From Alphaproteobacteria bacterium MarineAlpha9_Bin7 (GTDB taxonomy: Bacteria > Pseudomonadota > Alphaproteobacteria > UBA7887), in NCBI GenBank assembly GCA_002938115.1, contig PTKD01000022.1:1-15487 (forward strand): a stretch of DNA of 15,487 nucleotides, read 5' to 3'. The position numbers and the translations under genes are program-made. Positions 6,895 through 15,146 of the stretch are shown here, piece by piece (the stretch's first letter is position 1; each line of letters begins with the position of its first letter). The notes beneath the pieces were generated by a model. The model searched no databases and had not been told where the DNA came from. It saw only the letters and a program-made list of their open reading frames with translations.

Positions 6895-8151
6895 CTAAAC
6901 ACGCAAATCAACAAAGGCACTACGACGTAAATCCCGCAACAGCCTTCGCGCCAGAACCTCTAGCCGAGCCATCTCCATCCGCGCCCGCACTGTTTCGCGT
7001 TCGCCAAAACTTTGATTGGGGTCATCTCGATCACAAACCATCACTAAATGGACGCCAAACTCTGAACGCACCGGTGGGCTCGGAACACCAATCTCTAATT
7101 TCAACAAATGCTTTCGGAACACTTCTGGAAGATCGTTAAGGAAGACCCACCCTAAATCTCCAGAAGTACCGGAATTAAGTTCTTCAGCCACCGACGCCAT
7201 ATCCTCACAACCATCGATATCGCTCCTGACTTGCTCCGCGAATGCAGATTGACTGGCTACTACGTTGTCATCGCTTCCATCCGGCACCGGCAGAGTAATC
7301 TGCAGAAGCTGGACCCGAATTTTACTCGGATCAGAAACCAACACCTTCCGACGATCTCGCAGGCGAACGATATGTAACGCTTCAGTTGTGAGGATCGGGT
7401 CAGAAACACCACCTACATCCATTTCGGCGACGACTCGCGCTAACTCTGGACGAAGTTGGTTTGCGCCCATCCAGCCCATATCGCCACCATAATTCCCCAT
7501 TGCACTTTGACTAAATTGGGCGGCAATTGCTTCGAATTGTGCACCCCCACGAATTTGTTTCACCAATTGGTGGGCCGTTGCAAGTAGCCCGCCCCCACTT
7601 GCAGATGGTCCTTCAAAATACAGATCAATTTGCGAAATCAGGTATTCCGGCTTACCACGGTTGGCCTGAAGCCGTGCCACCTCGTCTTCCACATCTTCTT
7701 CACTGATCACCACTTGGGGACGAAGTCTGGTAACTATGAATTTACCCCACAAAATCTGAGCCTGAATCTGACGTTCCAAAAAGATGCGAGGGATGCCGAT
7801 GCTTGCCAACCATTCGTTTAGTTGGCCCAGACTTAGCCCGTTCTGTTGCTCGAACATCTCTAAACCATTTCTTAGTTCATCTTCCGACAGCGTGACGCCC
7901 TGACGCTCAGCTTCCTGCGCCTGTAGTTGTTCCTCAATCAAAGTTCGGAGAACGGGTTGCACCAATTGTTGACGAACCTCCGGCGAGTCTTCAAGACCTG
8001 TTGCCAAGGCCGCCATTTTGACGCGCGCAAGTACATCCAACATAGAAATAACATTGTCATTCACGACAGCAGCGATACGGACCAATTCTTGGGATACCGC
8101 CGGGCCAGACAAAAAAATCAAACCCAATAATGCAAACATCAACTGCTTCAT
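6895..8151 (-). CDS. surA: Periplasmic peptidyl-prolyl isomerase and outer-membrane protein chaperone SurA
   Basis: SurA escorts unfolded barrel proteins, including LptD, across the periplasm to the BAM complex. The 418-residue protein has an N-terminal signal peptide (hydrophobic 4-15, likely cut near SQE at 20-22), an N-terminal SurA_N helical domain (about 23-165), a first parvulin domain with GNYGGDMGWMG (209-219), and a second with SGDLGWVF (330-337) and SEFGVHLVMV (363-372). Length and order fit SurA (E. coli 428). The ATG at 8151 has a weak ribosome site; an ATG four codons later would also keep the signal peptide. It lies 98 nt downstream of lptD in the same direction. Its place next to lptD matches the conserved functional pairing. 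Confidence 0.93.
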   Translation of the reverse strand: MKQLMFALLGLIFLSGPAVSQELVRIAAVVNDNVISMLDVLARVKMAALATGLEDSPEVRQQLVQPVLRTLIEEQLQAQEAERQGVTLSEDELRNGLEMFEQQNGLSLGQLNEWLASIGIPRIFLERQIQAQILWGKFIVTRLRPQVVISEEDVEDEVARLQANRGKPEYLISQIDLYFEGPSASGGGLLATAHQLVKQIRGGAQFEAIAAQFSQSAMGNYGGDMGWMGANQLRPELARVVAEMDVGGVSDPILTTEALHIVRLRDRRKVLVSDPSKIRVQLLQITLPVPDGSDDNVVASQSAFAEQVRSDIDGCEDMASVAEELNSGTSGDLGWVFLNDLPEVFRKHLLKLEIGVPSPPVRSEFGVHLVMVCDRDDPNQSFGERETVRARMEMARLEVLARRLLRDLRRSAFVDLRV

Positions 8152-8249
8152 GGATCAGTTACCAATATACAAAGCACAGATTCTGCCCAGCCAGACACAC
8201 AACACAGAGAATAGAAGTTTGCCCTGACCGCAGCAACCAGGTCCTCTGA

Positions 8250-10463
8250 CTAGCCAAGGTTCCGGAGCGTTACGCGGATGAAAAAATCGGTAAGCGGCGG
8301 TACACCTGCATTCGAAGCATTAAAGTAACGATTCAAAGAAGTCGTAATCAGAACGCATTCGTCCTGGTAAACCAACCCAACACTACTGAACAAACCGCCA
8401 CCACCCTCTGTCAAGTCGCGTTGGTGAGATACGTTCAACCGCCAGTGTTTCCTTGGTTCATAATTTATCCCTAAATTTACCTGCTCCAGAGATGTTGGAA
8501 CTCCTATCGTAGATCCATCGCTTAGCTTCGTGTACGCCAAACTCCCATGTAGCCATCCGGGACCAACCAAAGCACCAACAGAAGATCGACGTATTGCAAA
8601 ATTCTTACGATCCAGCCTAAATCTGTGAGACAAATTTAAATAATTGGTCGGCGTAATAATAGTACGCCCAACAAAGTCTGAAAAATGCTGGTCTAACCCA
8701 GTACCAACTTCAAAGGTGTCGTCCTCCCGGGCCCTATAACTCTGACCAAAAAAAACCTCGCTTCGACCCGAAGTTTCGCCACGCAGTTCGGTTCGAATAC
8801 CATAGTTTAACCGCGCCCCTCCCTCATAACGATCTAGTCCCGGAAAGCGGTTTGCACTAAATAAGTTAATGTCATCAAATTCAAATGCGACACTGTCCTC
8901 ATTCGGGATCTTGCTCGAATTGCCACCGTTCGGACCCCAGATGAACTGAACAATAGGTTCTACAATCTGTGCCCCACTCGCAAATTTCCGGCCGAATGGA
9001 TACCGCCACTTAACTTGGGTTTCCGGCACGAGTCTTCCCGTGAAACCGTTTTGTGTGGCACCAATGTTTACAGGATCCGCCACATCCGCGACGTGATACA
9101 AATCGCTCCGTAATGACAAGGTCAGATCGTAGACCTCTCCAGCAGTCGAAGTAAAAGGTAACCGCCAGCCGCCTTTGACAGAGACGCGTCGACTTTCCGC
9201 TCCCACCGAACGACCAATTACTCGAATATCGGCATCCACCGACCAATAGTCACCCCGCACACTTGGTTCACTTCGAAATAGGTAACGCCCGAACGGGGCT
9301 ACATACGGCACTGTGTCTCTGTCGACACTGGAATCCAGACTTTGAAAGGACAAGATCCGAAGATCTGAAAAATTTCGCGCTTTGCTACCCATTAAGTATG
9401 CTTGGCTTGTCAAATGAGAGTCCACTCTCCCAAAGCTGTAACCAGCTAAATACCCATCCCGACCAATTCCGTAACGCCCCAAGTAGGTTGCATCAGTTGC
9501 TCGATTGACATTAAATCCAGCCAACCAACGAGGATTTACAGTGAATTCGCCAACTCCGAATAAATGACCCCTGGTTTCTTTTATCCCTTGCGGGTCTACT
9601 CTTTCTCGATCCGCCGGAGTAATGCTCCCATTCAATTTATACTCGCCATGTTTTCGTACTTCCCGGTACTCTCCGGTTAGCATAACACCGTCTTTGGAAG
9701 TGATGATTGGCGCAAAGGTAGCATCCCTGTTTGGTGCTATATTAAAGAAGAACGGCTGCTCATAAGTTAAGCCAAAGACACTATTCCTTCCCATAGATGG
9801 TGTGAGAAAGCCAGTCTTACGAACTACCGATGGGTCTGGATGGCTGAAAAACGGTACATAGGCCACCGGGACCCCAAACACTTCGAGAAATGCATCTTTA
9901 TAAAAAATACGTTTGAGTGATTTATCGTGGATGACCCTGAAAGACTTAATTTGCCACAATGGTTCTTTCTCGTGATTTTCAGGGCAGAGCTCACATGGAC
10001 TATATACCGCCTTACGAATCTTAAGCCGGCCATCGCCGGTCATTCTCCCGCTAACACCTGCAGCACGAGAACCGTCACTGAACAAAATCTGAATACCCCT
10101 GATCGTGCCGCTCTTCAGATCTCCCGTTAGCTCCATATAATTTGAAAAGACCACGTCATCTTCTGCAGACAGCAATGCAACATTTCCAGTGGCAATTACG
10201 ATGTCGTCGCGACGATTGTAAGATATGGTGTCCGCAAGTAATATATTTTCACCGTGGCTGATTTCAACATGCCCGCTCGCTGTGATAATGCCAAAGTCTT
10301 CGTCATAGGTAACGGAGTCTGCACGCATCAAAACATTATCCTGCAACACACCGGGAGGTTCGGACTGCGCCCAAATGGAGTCACTCATACTGAATGTTAC
10401 GATTGTAGCTATCGCGATAATTCGGTGTCCGATAACGCGCAGAAACGAAGTACCACGATCCAT
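8250..10463 (-). CDS. lptD: LPS-assembly outer-membrane protein LptD
   Basis: LptD is the barrel of the LptDE translocon that inserts LPS in the outer leaflet. The 737 residues begin with a signal peptide (hydrophobic about 11-25, likely cut after WAQ at 31-33). An OstA/LptA-like beta-jellyroll follows (about 41-150; ADSVTYDEDFGIITASGHVEI), then the long barrel with many alternating aromatic strands, including GVPVAYVPFFSHPDP and KTGFLTPSMG. Cysteines 157 and 160 (YSPCELC) and 703 (DECV) resemble the disulfide-forming cysteines known in E. coli LptD. The start codon directly follows the lptG stop (TAG-ATG, no gap), so translation is probably coupled. LptA-like N-terminal similarity alone could suggest LptA, but full length settles it. 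lptE is not in the window. Confidence 0.95.
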   Translation of the reverse strand: MDRGTSFLRVIGHRIIAIATIVTFSMSDSIWAQSEPPGVLQDNVLMRADSVTYDEDFGIITASGHVEISHGENILLADTISYNRRDDIVIATGNVALLSAEDDVVFSNYMELTGDLKSGTIRGIQILFSDGSRAAGVSGRMTGDGRLKIRKAVYSPCELCPENHEKEPLWQIKSFRVIHDKSLKRIFYKDAFLEVFGVPVAYVPFFSHPDPSVVRKTGFLTPSMGRNSVFGLTYEQPFFFNIAPNRDATFAPIITSKDGVMLTGEYREVRKHGEYKLNGSITPADRERVDPQGIKETRGHLFGVGEFTVNPRWLAGFNVNRATDATYLGRYGIGRDGYLAGYSFGRVDSHLTSQAYLMGSKARNFSDLRILSFQSLDSSVDRDTVPYVAPFGRYLFRSEPSVRGDYWSVDADIRVIGRSVGAESRRVSVKGGWRLPFTSTAGEVYDLTLSLRSDLYHVADVADPVNIGATQNGFTGRLVPETQVKWRYPFGRKFASGAQIVEPIVQFIWGPNGGNSSKIPNEDSVAFEFDDINLFSANRFPGLDRYEGGARLNYGIRTELRGETSGRSEVFFGQSYRAREDDTFEVGTGLDQHFSDFVGRTIITPTNYLNLSHRFRLDRKNFAIRRSSVGALVGPGWLHGSLAYTKLSDGSTIGVPTSLEQVNLGINYEPRKHWRLNVSHQRDLTEGGGGLFSSVGLVYQDECVLITTSLNRYFNASNAGVPPLTDFFIRVTLRNLG

Positions 10464-11561
10464 CTAACTATCTTCAATATGGAGCAGCATGGCTCCACCG
10501 AGCAACAATGCCATGACCCCAGGGGCCCAACCAGCAAGTGGAGCAGGAATATTCGCAGCAATACCAAGTGCTAACACCACATCTGAGAAGGTATAAAGCA
10601 GAAGACCGGCGACAATTCCGAGCGCAATTAGCCATCCCGCCCCACCGTTCCGCGGCGAAAGACGAAGCGTAAAAGCAGCACCTATCAAAACCATCCCCGA
10701 CAACAAGGCTGGCCCAGCAAAAACCGTGTGCCAGTAAACACGATGTTTGAGGGCAGAAAACCCAGCTCTCTCTAGCAAAGCTACAAAGTTGGGGATCTCC
10801 CAAAACGACAAAGTTTCTGGCGATGCAAAATTATCCTGTATTTGGCTGATCGTAAGCTCAGTCGTAAATTGATGTTGCTCGCGCCGCCACGAAATCTGGC
10901 CTGGCCCGCTCGACGACACACTCCTCAAAAGCCAGTGCCCGTCTCTTAGTTCAGCAGTCTCCGCATCAAGTCGTTGAACAAACTTATCTTTTCCCGCATA
11001 ACGAAATATGACAACTTCATGAAGCGTCAGCTCCGGTTCGGTGATGCGCTGTGCATGTATAACCGACTCACCATAGTCGTCCGCTTGGCGCAACCACAGA
11101 CCGGAACTGGATACCGCCAAATTTGATGCGCGGCCCTCAATATAACGAGCCTCAAGCTGCTCGTATCGCCACAGCAGGGAGGCAGCAAGCGGATTAAACG
11201 CCGTGACCACAAATACACCGATAACTAAACTTACTACAATCCCCGGCAACAAAAATTGCCAAACCGATACGCCAGAAGCACGAGTAACAATGAGTTCACT
11301 GGTGCGAGCCAGTCTCGCCAAAACGAGCATAACCCCGATCAAAAAGGCGTAAGGAATTACCCGTTGGACCATGTAGGGGAGATGAAGAAGCGCCAACTGC
11401 AGTACCATAGCAATGGTCACATCCGGTTTGTTGGCTACCCGACGGCTCAATTCGACCAAATCAAACATAAATATGAGAACCGCCAACGCGAACAAGGCAG
11501 TCCCGACACCGATTAGAAATTGACGCCCGATGTAAATGGATAACGTGGTGGACAATCTCAT
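10464..11561 (-). CDS. lptG: LPS export ABC transporter permease LptG
   Basis: LptG pairs with LptF and the LptB ATPase dimer to extract LPS from the inner membrane and push it onto the LptC-LptA bridge. The 365 residues show three N-terminal membrane segments (about 14-36, 57-82, 103-126), a central periplasmic beta-jellyroll (about 130-265), and three C-terminal segments (about 281-298, 308-325, 340-361), the YjgP/YjgQ layout. FMFDLVELSRR and ARTSELIVTRASGVSVWQ are typical of LptG, the latter being the coupling-helix region that contacts LptB. It follows lptF by 18 nt and abuts lptD with no gap. The two permeases are paralogues; the second position and the sequence before the first loop support LptG over LptF. 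Confidence 0.93.
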   Translation of the reverse strand: MRLSTTLSIYIGRQFLIGVGTALFALAVLIFMFDLVELSRRVANKPDVTIAMVLQLALLHLPYMVQRVIPYAFLIGVMLVLARLARTSELIVTRASGVSVWQFLLPGIVVSLVIGVFVVTAFNPLAASLLWRYEQLEARYIEGRASNLAVSSSGLWLRQADDYGESVIHAQRITEPELTLHEVVIFRYAGKDKFVQRLDAETAELRDGHWLLRSVSSSGPGQISWRREQHQFTTELTISQIQDNFASPETLSFWEIPNFVALLERAGFSALKHRVYWHTVFAGPALLSGMVLIGAAFTLRLSPRNGGAGWLIALGIVAGLLLYTFSDVVLALGIAANIPAPLAGWAPGVMALLLGGAMLLHIEDS

Positions 11562-11579
11562 TGTTTCTGAAGCGCCAAT

Positions 11580-12695
11580 CTATGGCGAACTCAATCCAGA
11601 CGACTGCATCTTCCGCTGTAGCGGATCCAAGGCTACTATGTACCAAGCTACCCCAACCATTACGGCAAACAATAAATAAATTAATGGAATTACGTGAGGC
11701 GAGCGAACTATCAGCCCCGTCATGCCAAATGTTAACGCCTGCACGACAACGGCCACCATCACAGCCGACAACAAACGCCAATTTGCGTCGCGCCGGTTAA
11801 AGTCCCCGGAAAAGAGCGCCCCCAAACCGATCAAGACAAACAACAAACTTGCCAACGGCGTAATCAATCTTCGATGCGCCTCGGCTGCAAACTCCCGCCG
11901 GTGGCGTTCCTCCACAACATCGCGAGGCCAAAACAAATCCGGGAGTAACCGCTCCTTCGCTTCTCTAAACCGTGCAGCCTCAAGTCCTTTGGCATCTCCA
12001 AACTCGAACGCGTAGCGATCAAAATAAAGCAACGACAATTCACCGCTTTCAGCTTGAATTTCTTGGCGATTCCCATTTAACAGAACAAGACGCGGTCCGC
12101 TGTTTGTTTGAACTAACTTGCCACTCTCAGCCATAAGAGTAGATGGCTCCGACGAACTACGCTCGTCGTGCACCATAATACCACGCAAGACACCATCAGT
12201 GCCACGCTCTCGAACGTATATGGTTAAACCATCGACGGGCGTATTGAACACACCCTCTCGTAATAGCAACGATTCAAATGAATTCCGCACCTGAGATTGA
12301 ATATTTTTAAACTCGTGGAAACCTAACGGCATTAAATAAAGGTTAATCGCGTAGCATAACAGCATAACCACACCTGCCACACTAAGGGCCGGTGTCGCAA
12401 GGCGAATGTTTGATAAACCAGTAGCTTTAAGTACGACGATTTCCCTATCTACTATTAACTGATGATAGGAGTACAGGACAGCAGCAAATAATGCGATGGG
12501 AAGAATTACGGAGAGCAAAGATGGCAAAAGTAGCGTAATCATGTACAAAAACAGACCAAAAGATAAACCTTTATTGATAATCAGATCTATGAACCGCAGC
12601 GACTGGGTGAGCCAGATAACACCAGTGAAACTGAGCGCCACAACCAAAAGTGGTCCAATTAGTTGACCCGTGATATATAGGGAAAAACGGCGCAT
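11580..12695 (-). CDS. lptF: LPS export ABC transporter permease LptF
   Basis: LptF is the partner permease of LptG in the LptB2FG exporter. The protein is 371 residues from ATG 12695 (MRRFSLYITGQLIGP), preceded by AAGGAG (12705-12700) with a four-base spacer. Membrane segments lie at about 10-30, 48-76, 98-120, 279-296, 308-331 and 337-356, with a periplasmic jellyroll between the third and fourth. The cytosolic segment DREIVVLKATGLSNIRLATP is the expected LptB-contacting helix. An upstream in-frame start near 12797 would add 34 residues containing a second hydrophobic stretch and ignore the strong ribosome site, so I reject it. As first gene of the minus-strand run it probably heads the operon through rsmA. 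Confidence 0.94.
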   Translation of the reverse strand: MRRFSLYITGQLIGPLLVVALSFTGVIWLTQSLRFIDLIINKGLSFGLFLYMITLLLPSLLSVILPIALFAAVLYSYHQLIVDREIVVLKATGLSNIRLATPALSVAGVVMLLCYAINLYLMPLGFHEFKNIQSQVRNSFESLLLREGVFNTPVDGLTIYVRERGTDGVLRGIMVHDERSSSEPSTLMAESGKLVQTNSGPRLVLLNGNRQEIQAESGELSLLYFDRYAFEFGDAKGLEAARFREAKERLLPDLFWPRDVVEERHRREFAAEAHRRLITPLASLLFVLIGLGALFSGDFNRRDANWRLLSAVMVAVVVQALTFGMTGLIVRSPHVIPLIYLLFAVMVGVAWYIVALDPLQRKMQSSGLSSP

Positions 12696-12881
12696 TTTGC
12701 TCCTTTCGGGCGGCGCGACCCGCACCACACAGAAGACGGCCACTTGCAAACTTAAACGAATACTTCCCATAGCTGCAACACTTGCTAGAGTCGGCAAGAG
12801 TGCGCGAACACAGAACTTCCCTCCGTGAAAGGGAAATAAGCTGATCGACCCCGGGGAAATAACCGTGCCAAAGAGGAAATT
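12696..12881. promoter_or_regulatory. Divergent lptF / pepA intergenic region with small palindromes
   Basis: This 186-bp region should carry promoters for both the lptF operon (minus) and pepA (plus), but no hexamer pair is strong. A plus-strand candidate is TTGCAA (12744-12749) with CATAGC (12768-12773) and an 18-bp spacer. Three inverted repeats stand out: CTTGC/GCAAG (12781-12785 and 12794-12798), TTCCC/GGGAA (12817-12821 and 12831-12835), and the perfect CCCCGGGG (12849-12856). They may be operators or leader hairpins, or chance. The strong ribosome site of lptF lies at 12700-12705 and that of pepA at 12872-12877. Confidence 0.35.
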
Positions 12882-14384
12882 ATGAATATCACCTTTTCCA
12901 AACCTTCCTATCCTTCTACAGGTGGACTCATTGCCTTAGCCGCAGAGAACACCGGAATGATGCCGTATGCCACCAAACTCGATCGGAAGATGAGGGGTTC
13001 CTTGAAACGAGCCATAAATGCAGAAGGCTTCACCGGGAAGAGGGGCCAATTCCTAGTGGTTTTGGCTCCCGCCGGCCTCCGCGCAGATCGGGTAGCCTTG
13101 GTGGGAATAGGAAAGGCAGAAACTTTCGATGCCAGCGCGGCGGAAAAACTGGGGGGTCGAGTTGTAGGCCAGTTGAAATCAATGGGTGTAAGCCACGCCG
13201 CACTGATAGCGGATCCGATCGCTGGTTCTCCACTCGAAACACCGGGCATTGCGGCCCACCTAGCATATGGTGCTTCTTTGCGCAGCTATCTATTTGATAA
13301 ATACAAAACAAAGCGGCCAAAACTTCCTAAAATGAGACTGCGCAAACTAACTGTTATGACCTCGAACCCATCAAAAGCGCGGTCAGAATATCGGCCTCTC
13401 GCAGGAATAGTTAACGGGGTCTTTTTTACCCGTGACCTGGTTTCGGAGCCTGCCAACGTTTTATTTCCGGTTGAACTCGCTGAACGTGCAAAAGCCTTAA
13501 AGGATGACGGGGTTAAGGTAGAAGTATTAACTGCGACAAAGATGCGGGAGCTTGGTATGGGGGCGCTACTTGGTGTTGCTCAAGGCAGCGCGCGTGAACC
13601 AAGAATGGTGGTCATGCAATGGAACGGCGCACCAGATCGCGCAGATCAAACACCGGTCGCCTTTGTAGGAAAGGGCGTCACCTTCGACACTGGTGGAATT
13701 TCAATCAAACCTTCATCCGGCATGGAAGACATGAAGTGGGATATGGGGGGTGCTGGCGTTGTGATTGGTTTAATGCGCGCCTTGGCGCAGCGCAAAGCCA
13801 AAACCAATTCGGTTGGCGTCGTTGGTTTAGTGGAGAACATGCCCTCGGGGTCGGCACAAAGACCGGGGGACATAGTGACGTCGATGTCGGGTCAAACTAT
13901 TGAGGTCCTGAACACCGACGCGGAAGGCCGCCTAGTACTTGCGGACGCACTCTGGTACGCCCAAACTCGCTTTAAGCCACGTTTCATCGTCGACCTAGCA
14001 ACACTGACCGGTGCGATCATTGTATCTCTCGGAAATGAGCGTGCCGGTCTGTTCTGCAATGATAAAGAACTTTCTCAGCAATTGATGGCGGCCGGAGATA
14101 TAGTGGGTGAAAAATTGTGGCCTATGCCCATAGATGACGCGTACGATGCAGACATCGACTGCGATATAGCCGACATGAAAAACATTGGCTCGGGCCGTGG
14201 GGCGGGCAGCGTTACTGCGGCAAAGTTCCTTCAAAGGTTCGTAAACCGCACGCCTTGGGCACATCTGGATATCGCTGGTGTGACTTGGTCAAAAAAGGAA
14301 CTAACGCTTGTGCCAAAGGGAGGAACTGGTTTCGGTGTACGTCTTTTGGACCGCCTGGTAGCAGAAAATTACGAAACACGCTGA
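12882..14384 (+). CDS. pepA: Leucyl aminopeptidase PepA (M17 family)
   Basis: PepA is a cytosolic, hexameric, two-metal aminopeptidase that removes N-terminal residues from peptides; in E. coli it also binds DNA. The 500 residues include an N-terminal alpha/beta domain (about 1-165) and the C-terminal catalytic domain. Metal and catalytic residues are visible: Lys264 and Asp269 in VGKGVTFDTGG, Lys276, Asp287 in KWDMGGAG, and Asp346, Glu348 and Arg350 in the signature NTDAEGRL (344-351). The numbering is offset by six from E. coli, and nothing is missing. The ATG follows AGAGGA with a four-base spacer. It is divergent from lptF and followed by holC after 17 nt, a recurrent alphaproteobacterial pair. 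Any DNA-binding role here is unknown. Confidence 0.97.
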   Translation: MNITFSKPSYPSTGGLIALAAENTGMMPYATKLDRKMRGSLKRAINAEGFTGKRGQFLVVLAPAGLRADRVALVGIGKAETFDASAAEKLGGRVVGQLKSMGVSHAALIADPIAGSPLETPGIAAHLAYGASLRSYLFDKYKTKRPKLPKMRLRKLTVMTSNPSKARSEYRPLAGIVNGVFFTRDLVSEPANVLFPVELAERAKALKDDGVKVEVLTATKMRELGMGALLGVAQGSAREPRMVVMQWNGAPDRADQTPVAFVGKGVTFDTGGISIKPSSGMEDMKWDMGGAGVVIGLMRALAQRKAKTNSVGVVGLVENMPSGSAQRPGDIVTSMSGQTIEVLNTDAEGRLVLADALWYAQTRFKPRFIVDLATLTGAIIVSLGNERAGLFCNDKELSQQLMAAGDIVGEKLWPMPIDDAYDADIDCDIADMKNIGSGRGAGSVTAAKFLQRFVNRTPWAHLDIAGVTWSKKELTLVPKGGTGFGVRLLDRLVAENYETR

Positions 14385-14401
14385 GAACGGGGACCTAATT
14401 C

Positions 14402-14863
14402 GTGTCGTTGGCCACCGAAATTGCGTTTTACCATTTGACGAAGTGGCCGCTAGAACGTGCCCTTCCGAAACTTTTAGAAAGGGCTCTGGCTCAGAATCTT
14501 AAGGTGGTAGTACGTGTTCCCGACACAAGTCGACTCACTGCGTTAAACCAGACCCTCTGGACCTATGACCCGGGATCGTTTTTGCCTCACGGGGATGCTG
14601 GAGATGGGAATTCGAAACACCAACCAGTCTACTTAACTACTGGAAGCGAAGTGCCAAATGAAGCTACACTCTTGATTCTCACGGATGGCACAGACTCCGA
14701 TGATATAGGCCGATTTACACGCTGCTTCGACATTTTTGAGGGAGATGAGCGGTCCGTTGTAAATGCCGAGAAGCGATGGGCATTGCGCAGCGCAGCTGGC
14801 TATTCGCAAACCTACTGGCAACAAGCCGTTGATGGCCGATGGGAAAAAATGTCTAAAGTCTGA
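14402..14863 (+). CDS. holC: DNA polymerase III chi subunit HolC
   Basis: Chi is part of the clamp-loader complex and links it to single-strand DNA-binding protein during replication. The 153-residue protein has the alphaproteobacterial HolC pattern: EIAFYHLTKWPLERALPKLL at the N-terminus (6-25), the block LWTYDPGSFLPHG (52-64), QPVYLTTG (74-81), and AAGYSQTYWQQ near the C-terminus (131-141). Length fits the family (E. coli 147). The start is GTG at 14402, eight bases after GGGGA (14389-14393); no ATG near it fits the conserved N-terminus. It lies 17 nt after pepA, so the two are probably co-transcribed. The holD partner psi, generally restricted to gammaproteobacteria, is not seen. Confidence 0.92.
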   Translation: MSLATEIAFYHLTKWPLERALPKLLERALAQNLKVVVRVPDTSRLTALNQTLWTYDPGSFLPHGDAGDGNSKHQPVYLTTGSEVPNEATLLILTDGTDSDDIGRFTRCFDIFEGDERSVVNAEKRWALRSAAGYSQTYWQQAVDGRWEKMSKV

Positions 14864-14986
14864 ATATTCGACCCCAAACCGTGCAAAGATCCCAGCCCCT
14901 ATGAGCCGCCACGATCCCACACCAAGAGACTGTGCGCCCATCAAACCATTTCAGAACTTGATTCCTAGGCATCCGGGTGATTTTGG

Positions 14987-15022
14987 AAGGCCAGTGCCAC
15001 TTACGGCATAAGGCCGTGCCTT
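14987..15022 (+). terminator. Weak hairpin downstream of holC, possible terminator
   Basis: ACGGC (15003-15007) and GCCGT (15013-15017) form a 5-bp stem with loop ATAAG, nested in outer arms AAGGC (14987-14991) and GCCTT (15018-15022). Only a short T-containing stretch follows, not a proper T-run. Its place, about 140 nt after the holC stop and before the nrdJ promoter, would suit transcription termination, but the hairpin is marginal. Confidence 0.3.
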
Positions 15023-15072
15023 GTTCGAGTTATTTCTGAACAGCTGGCAAGAAATATCGAAATATATTGAAT

Positions 15073-15106
15073 TTTAGGTTGACGGTCGTTGGTCTGCCGA
15101 CCTAAA
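15073..15106. repeat. Long-spaced inverted repeat over the upstream nrdJ promoter candidate
   Basis: The arms TTTAGGT (15073-15079) and ACCTAAA (15100-15106) are perfect 7-bp inverted copies separated by 20 bp; the GG at 15084-15085... region and CC at 15097-15098 offer further imperfect pairing inside. The left arm runs into the -35-like TTGACG (15079-15084) and the right arm overlaps the first NrdR-like box. It may be an operator or a coincidence of AT-rich sequence. Confidence 0.45.
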
Positions 15107-15114
15107 TATTGTAC
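15099..15114 (+). promoter_or_regulatory. Putative NrdR box 1 upstream of nrdJ
   Basis: The 16-mer GACCTAAATATTGTAC matches about 10 of 16 positions of the published-type NrdR consensus acaCwAtATaTwGtgt, including the core C, w-A, ATATTG and the following T. NrdR is the ATP/dATP-sensing repressor of ribonucleotide reductase genes and usually binds paired boxes about 31-32 bp apart. A second box lies exactly 32 bp downstream. The match was made by eye, with the consensus taken from memory. Confidence 0.6.
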
Positions 15115-15137
15115 TTTCTAGACACTCTAACTACTAT
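15109..15137 (+). promoter_or_regulatory. Candidate nrdJ promoter within the NrdR boxes
   Basis: TTGTAC (15109-15114) and TACTAT (15132-15137) are separated by 17 bp; the -10 matches consensus in four of six positions and the -35 in three. An alternative is TTGACG (15079-15084) with CTAAAT (15102-15107), also 17 bp apart, which has the better -35. Both overlap at least one NrdR-like box. The leader would be roughly 80-110 nt. Confidence 0.4.
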
Positions 15138-15146
15138 ATCTTGTGA
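15131..15146 (+). promoter_or_regulatory. Putative NrdR box 2 upstream of nrdJ
   Basis: The 16-mer CTACTATATCTTGTGA matches about 12 of 16 positions of the NrdR consensus, including the core CTATAT and TTGTG. Its start is 32 bp (three helical turns) after box 1, the spacing known for functional NrdR pairs. It ends 77 bp before the nrdJ ATG and covers the best downstream -10 candidate, so binding would block transcription. Confidence 0.65.

Noticed and set aside
6891..6920. GTG start for rsmA ten codons upstream
   Set aside because: It would overlap surA and add residues without family support; ATG 6890 follows the surA stop by four bases.
8152..8249. Separate promoter or small RNA between lptD and surA
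   Set aside because: The 98-nt gap shows only very short inverted repeats and no convincing promoter hexamers, so I left it unannotated.
12696..12797. N-terminal extension of lptF from an upstream start
   Set aside because: The conserved LptF N-terminus begins at 12695 directly after a strong AAGGAG; the extension would cover the intergenic region and add an extra hydrophobic stretch.
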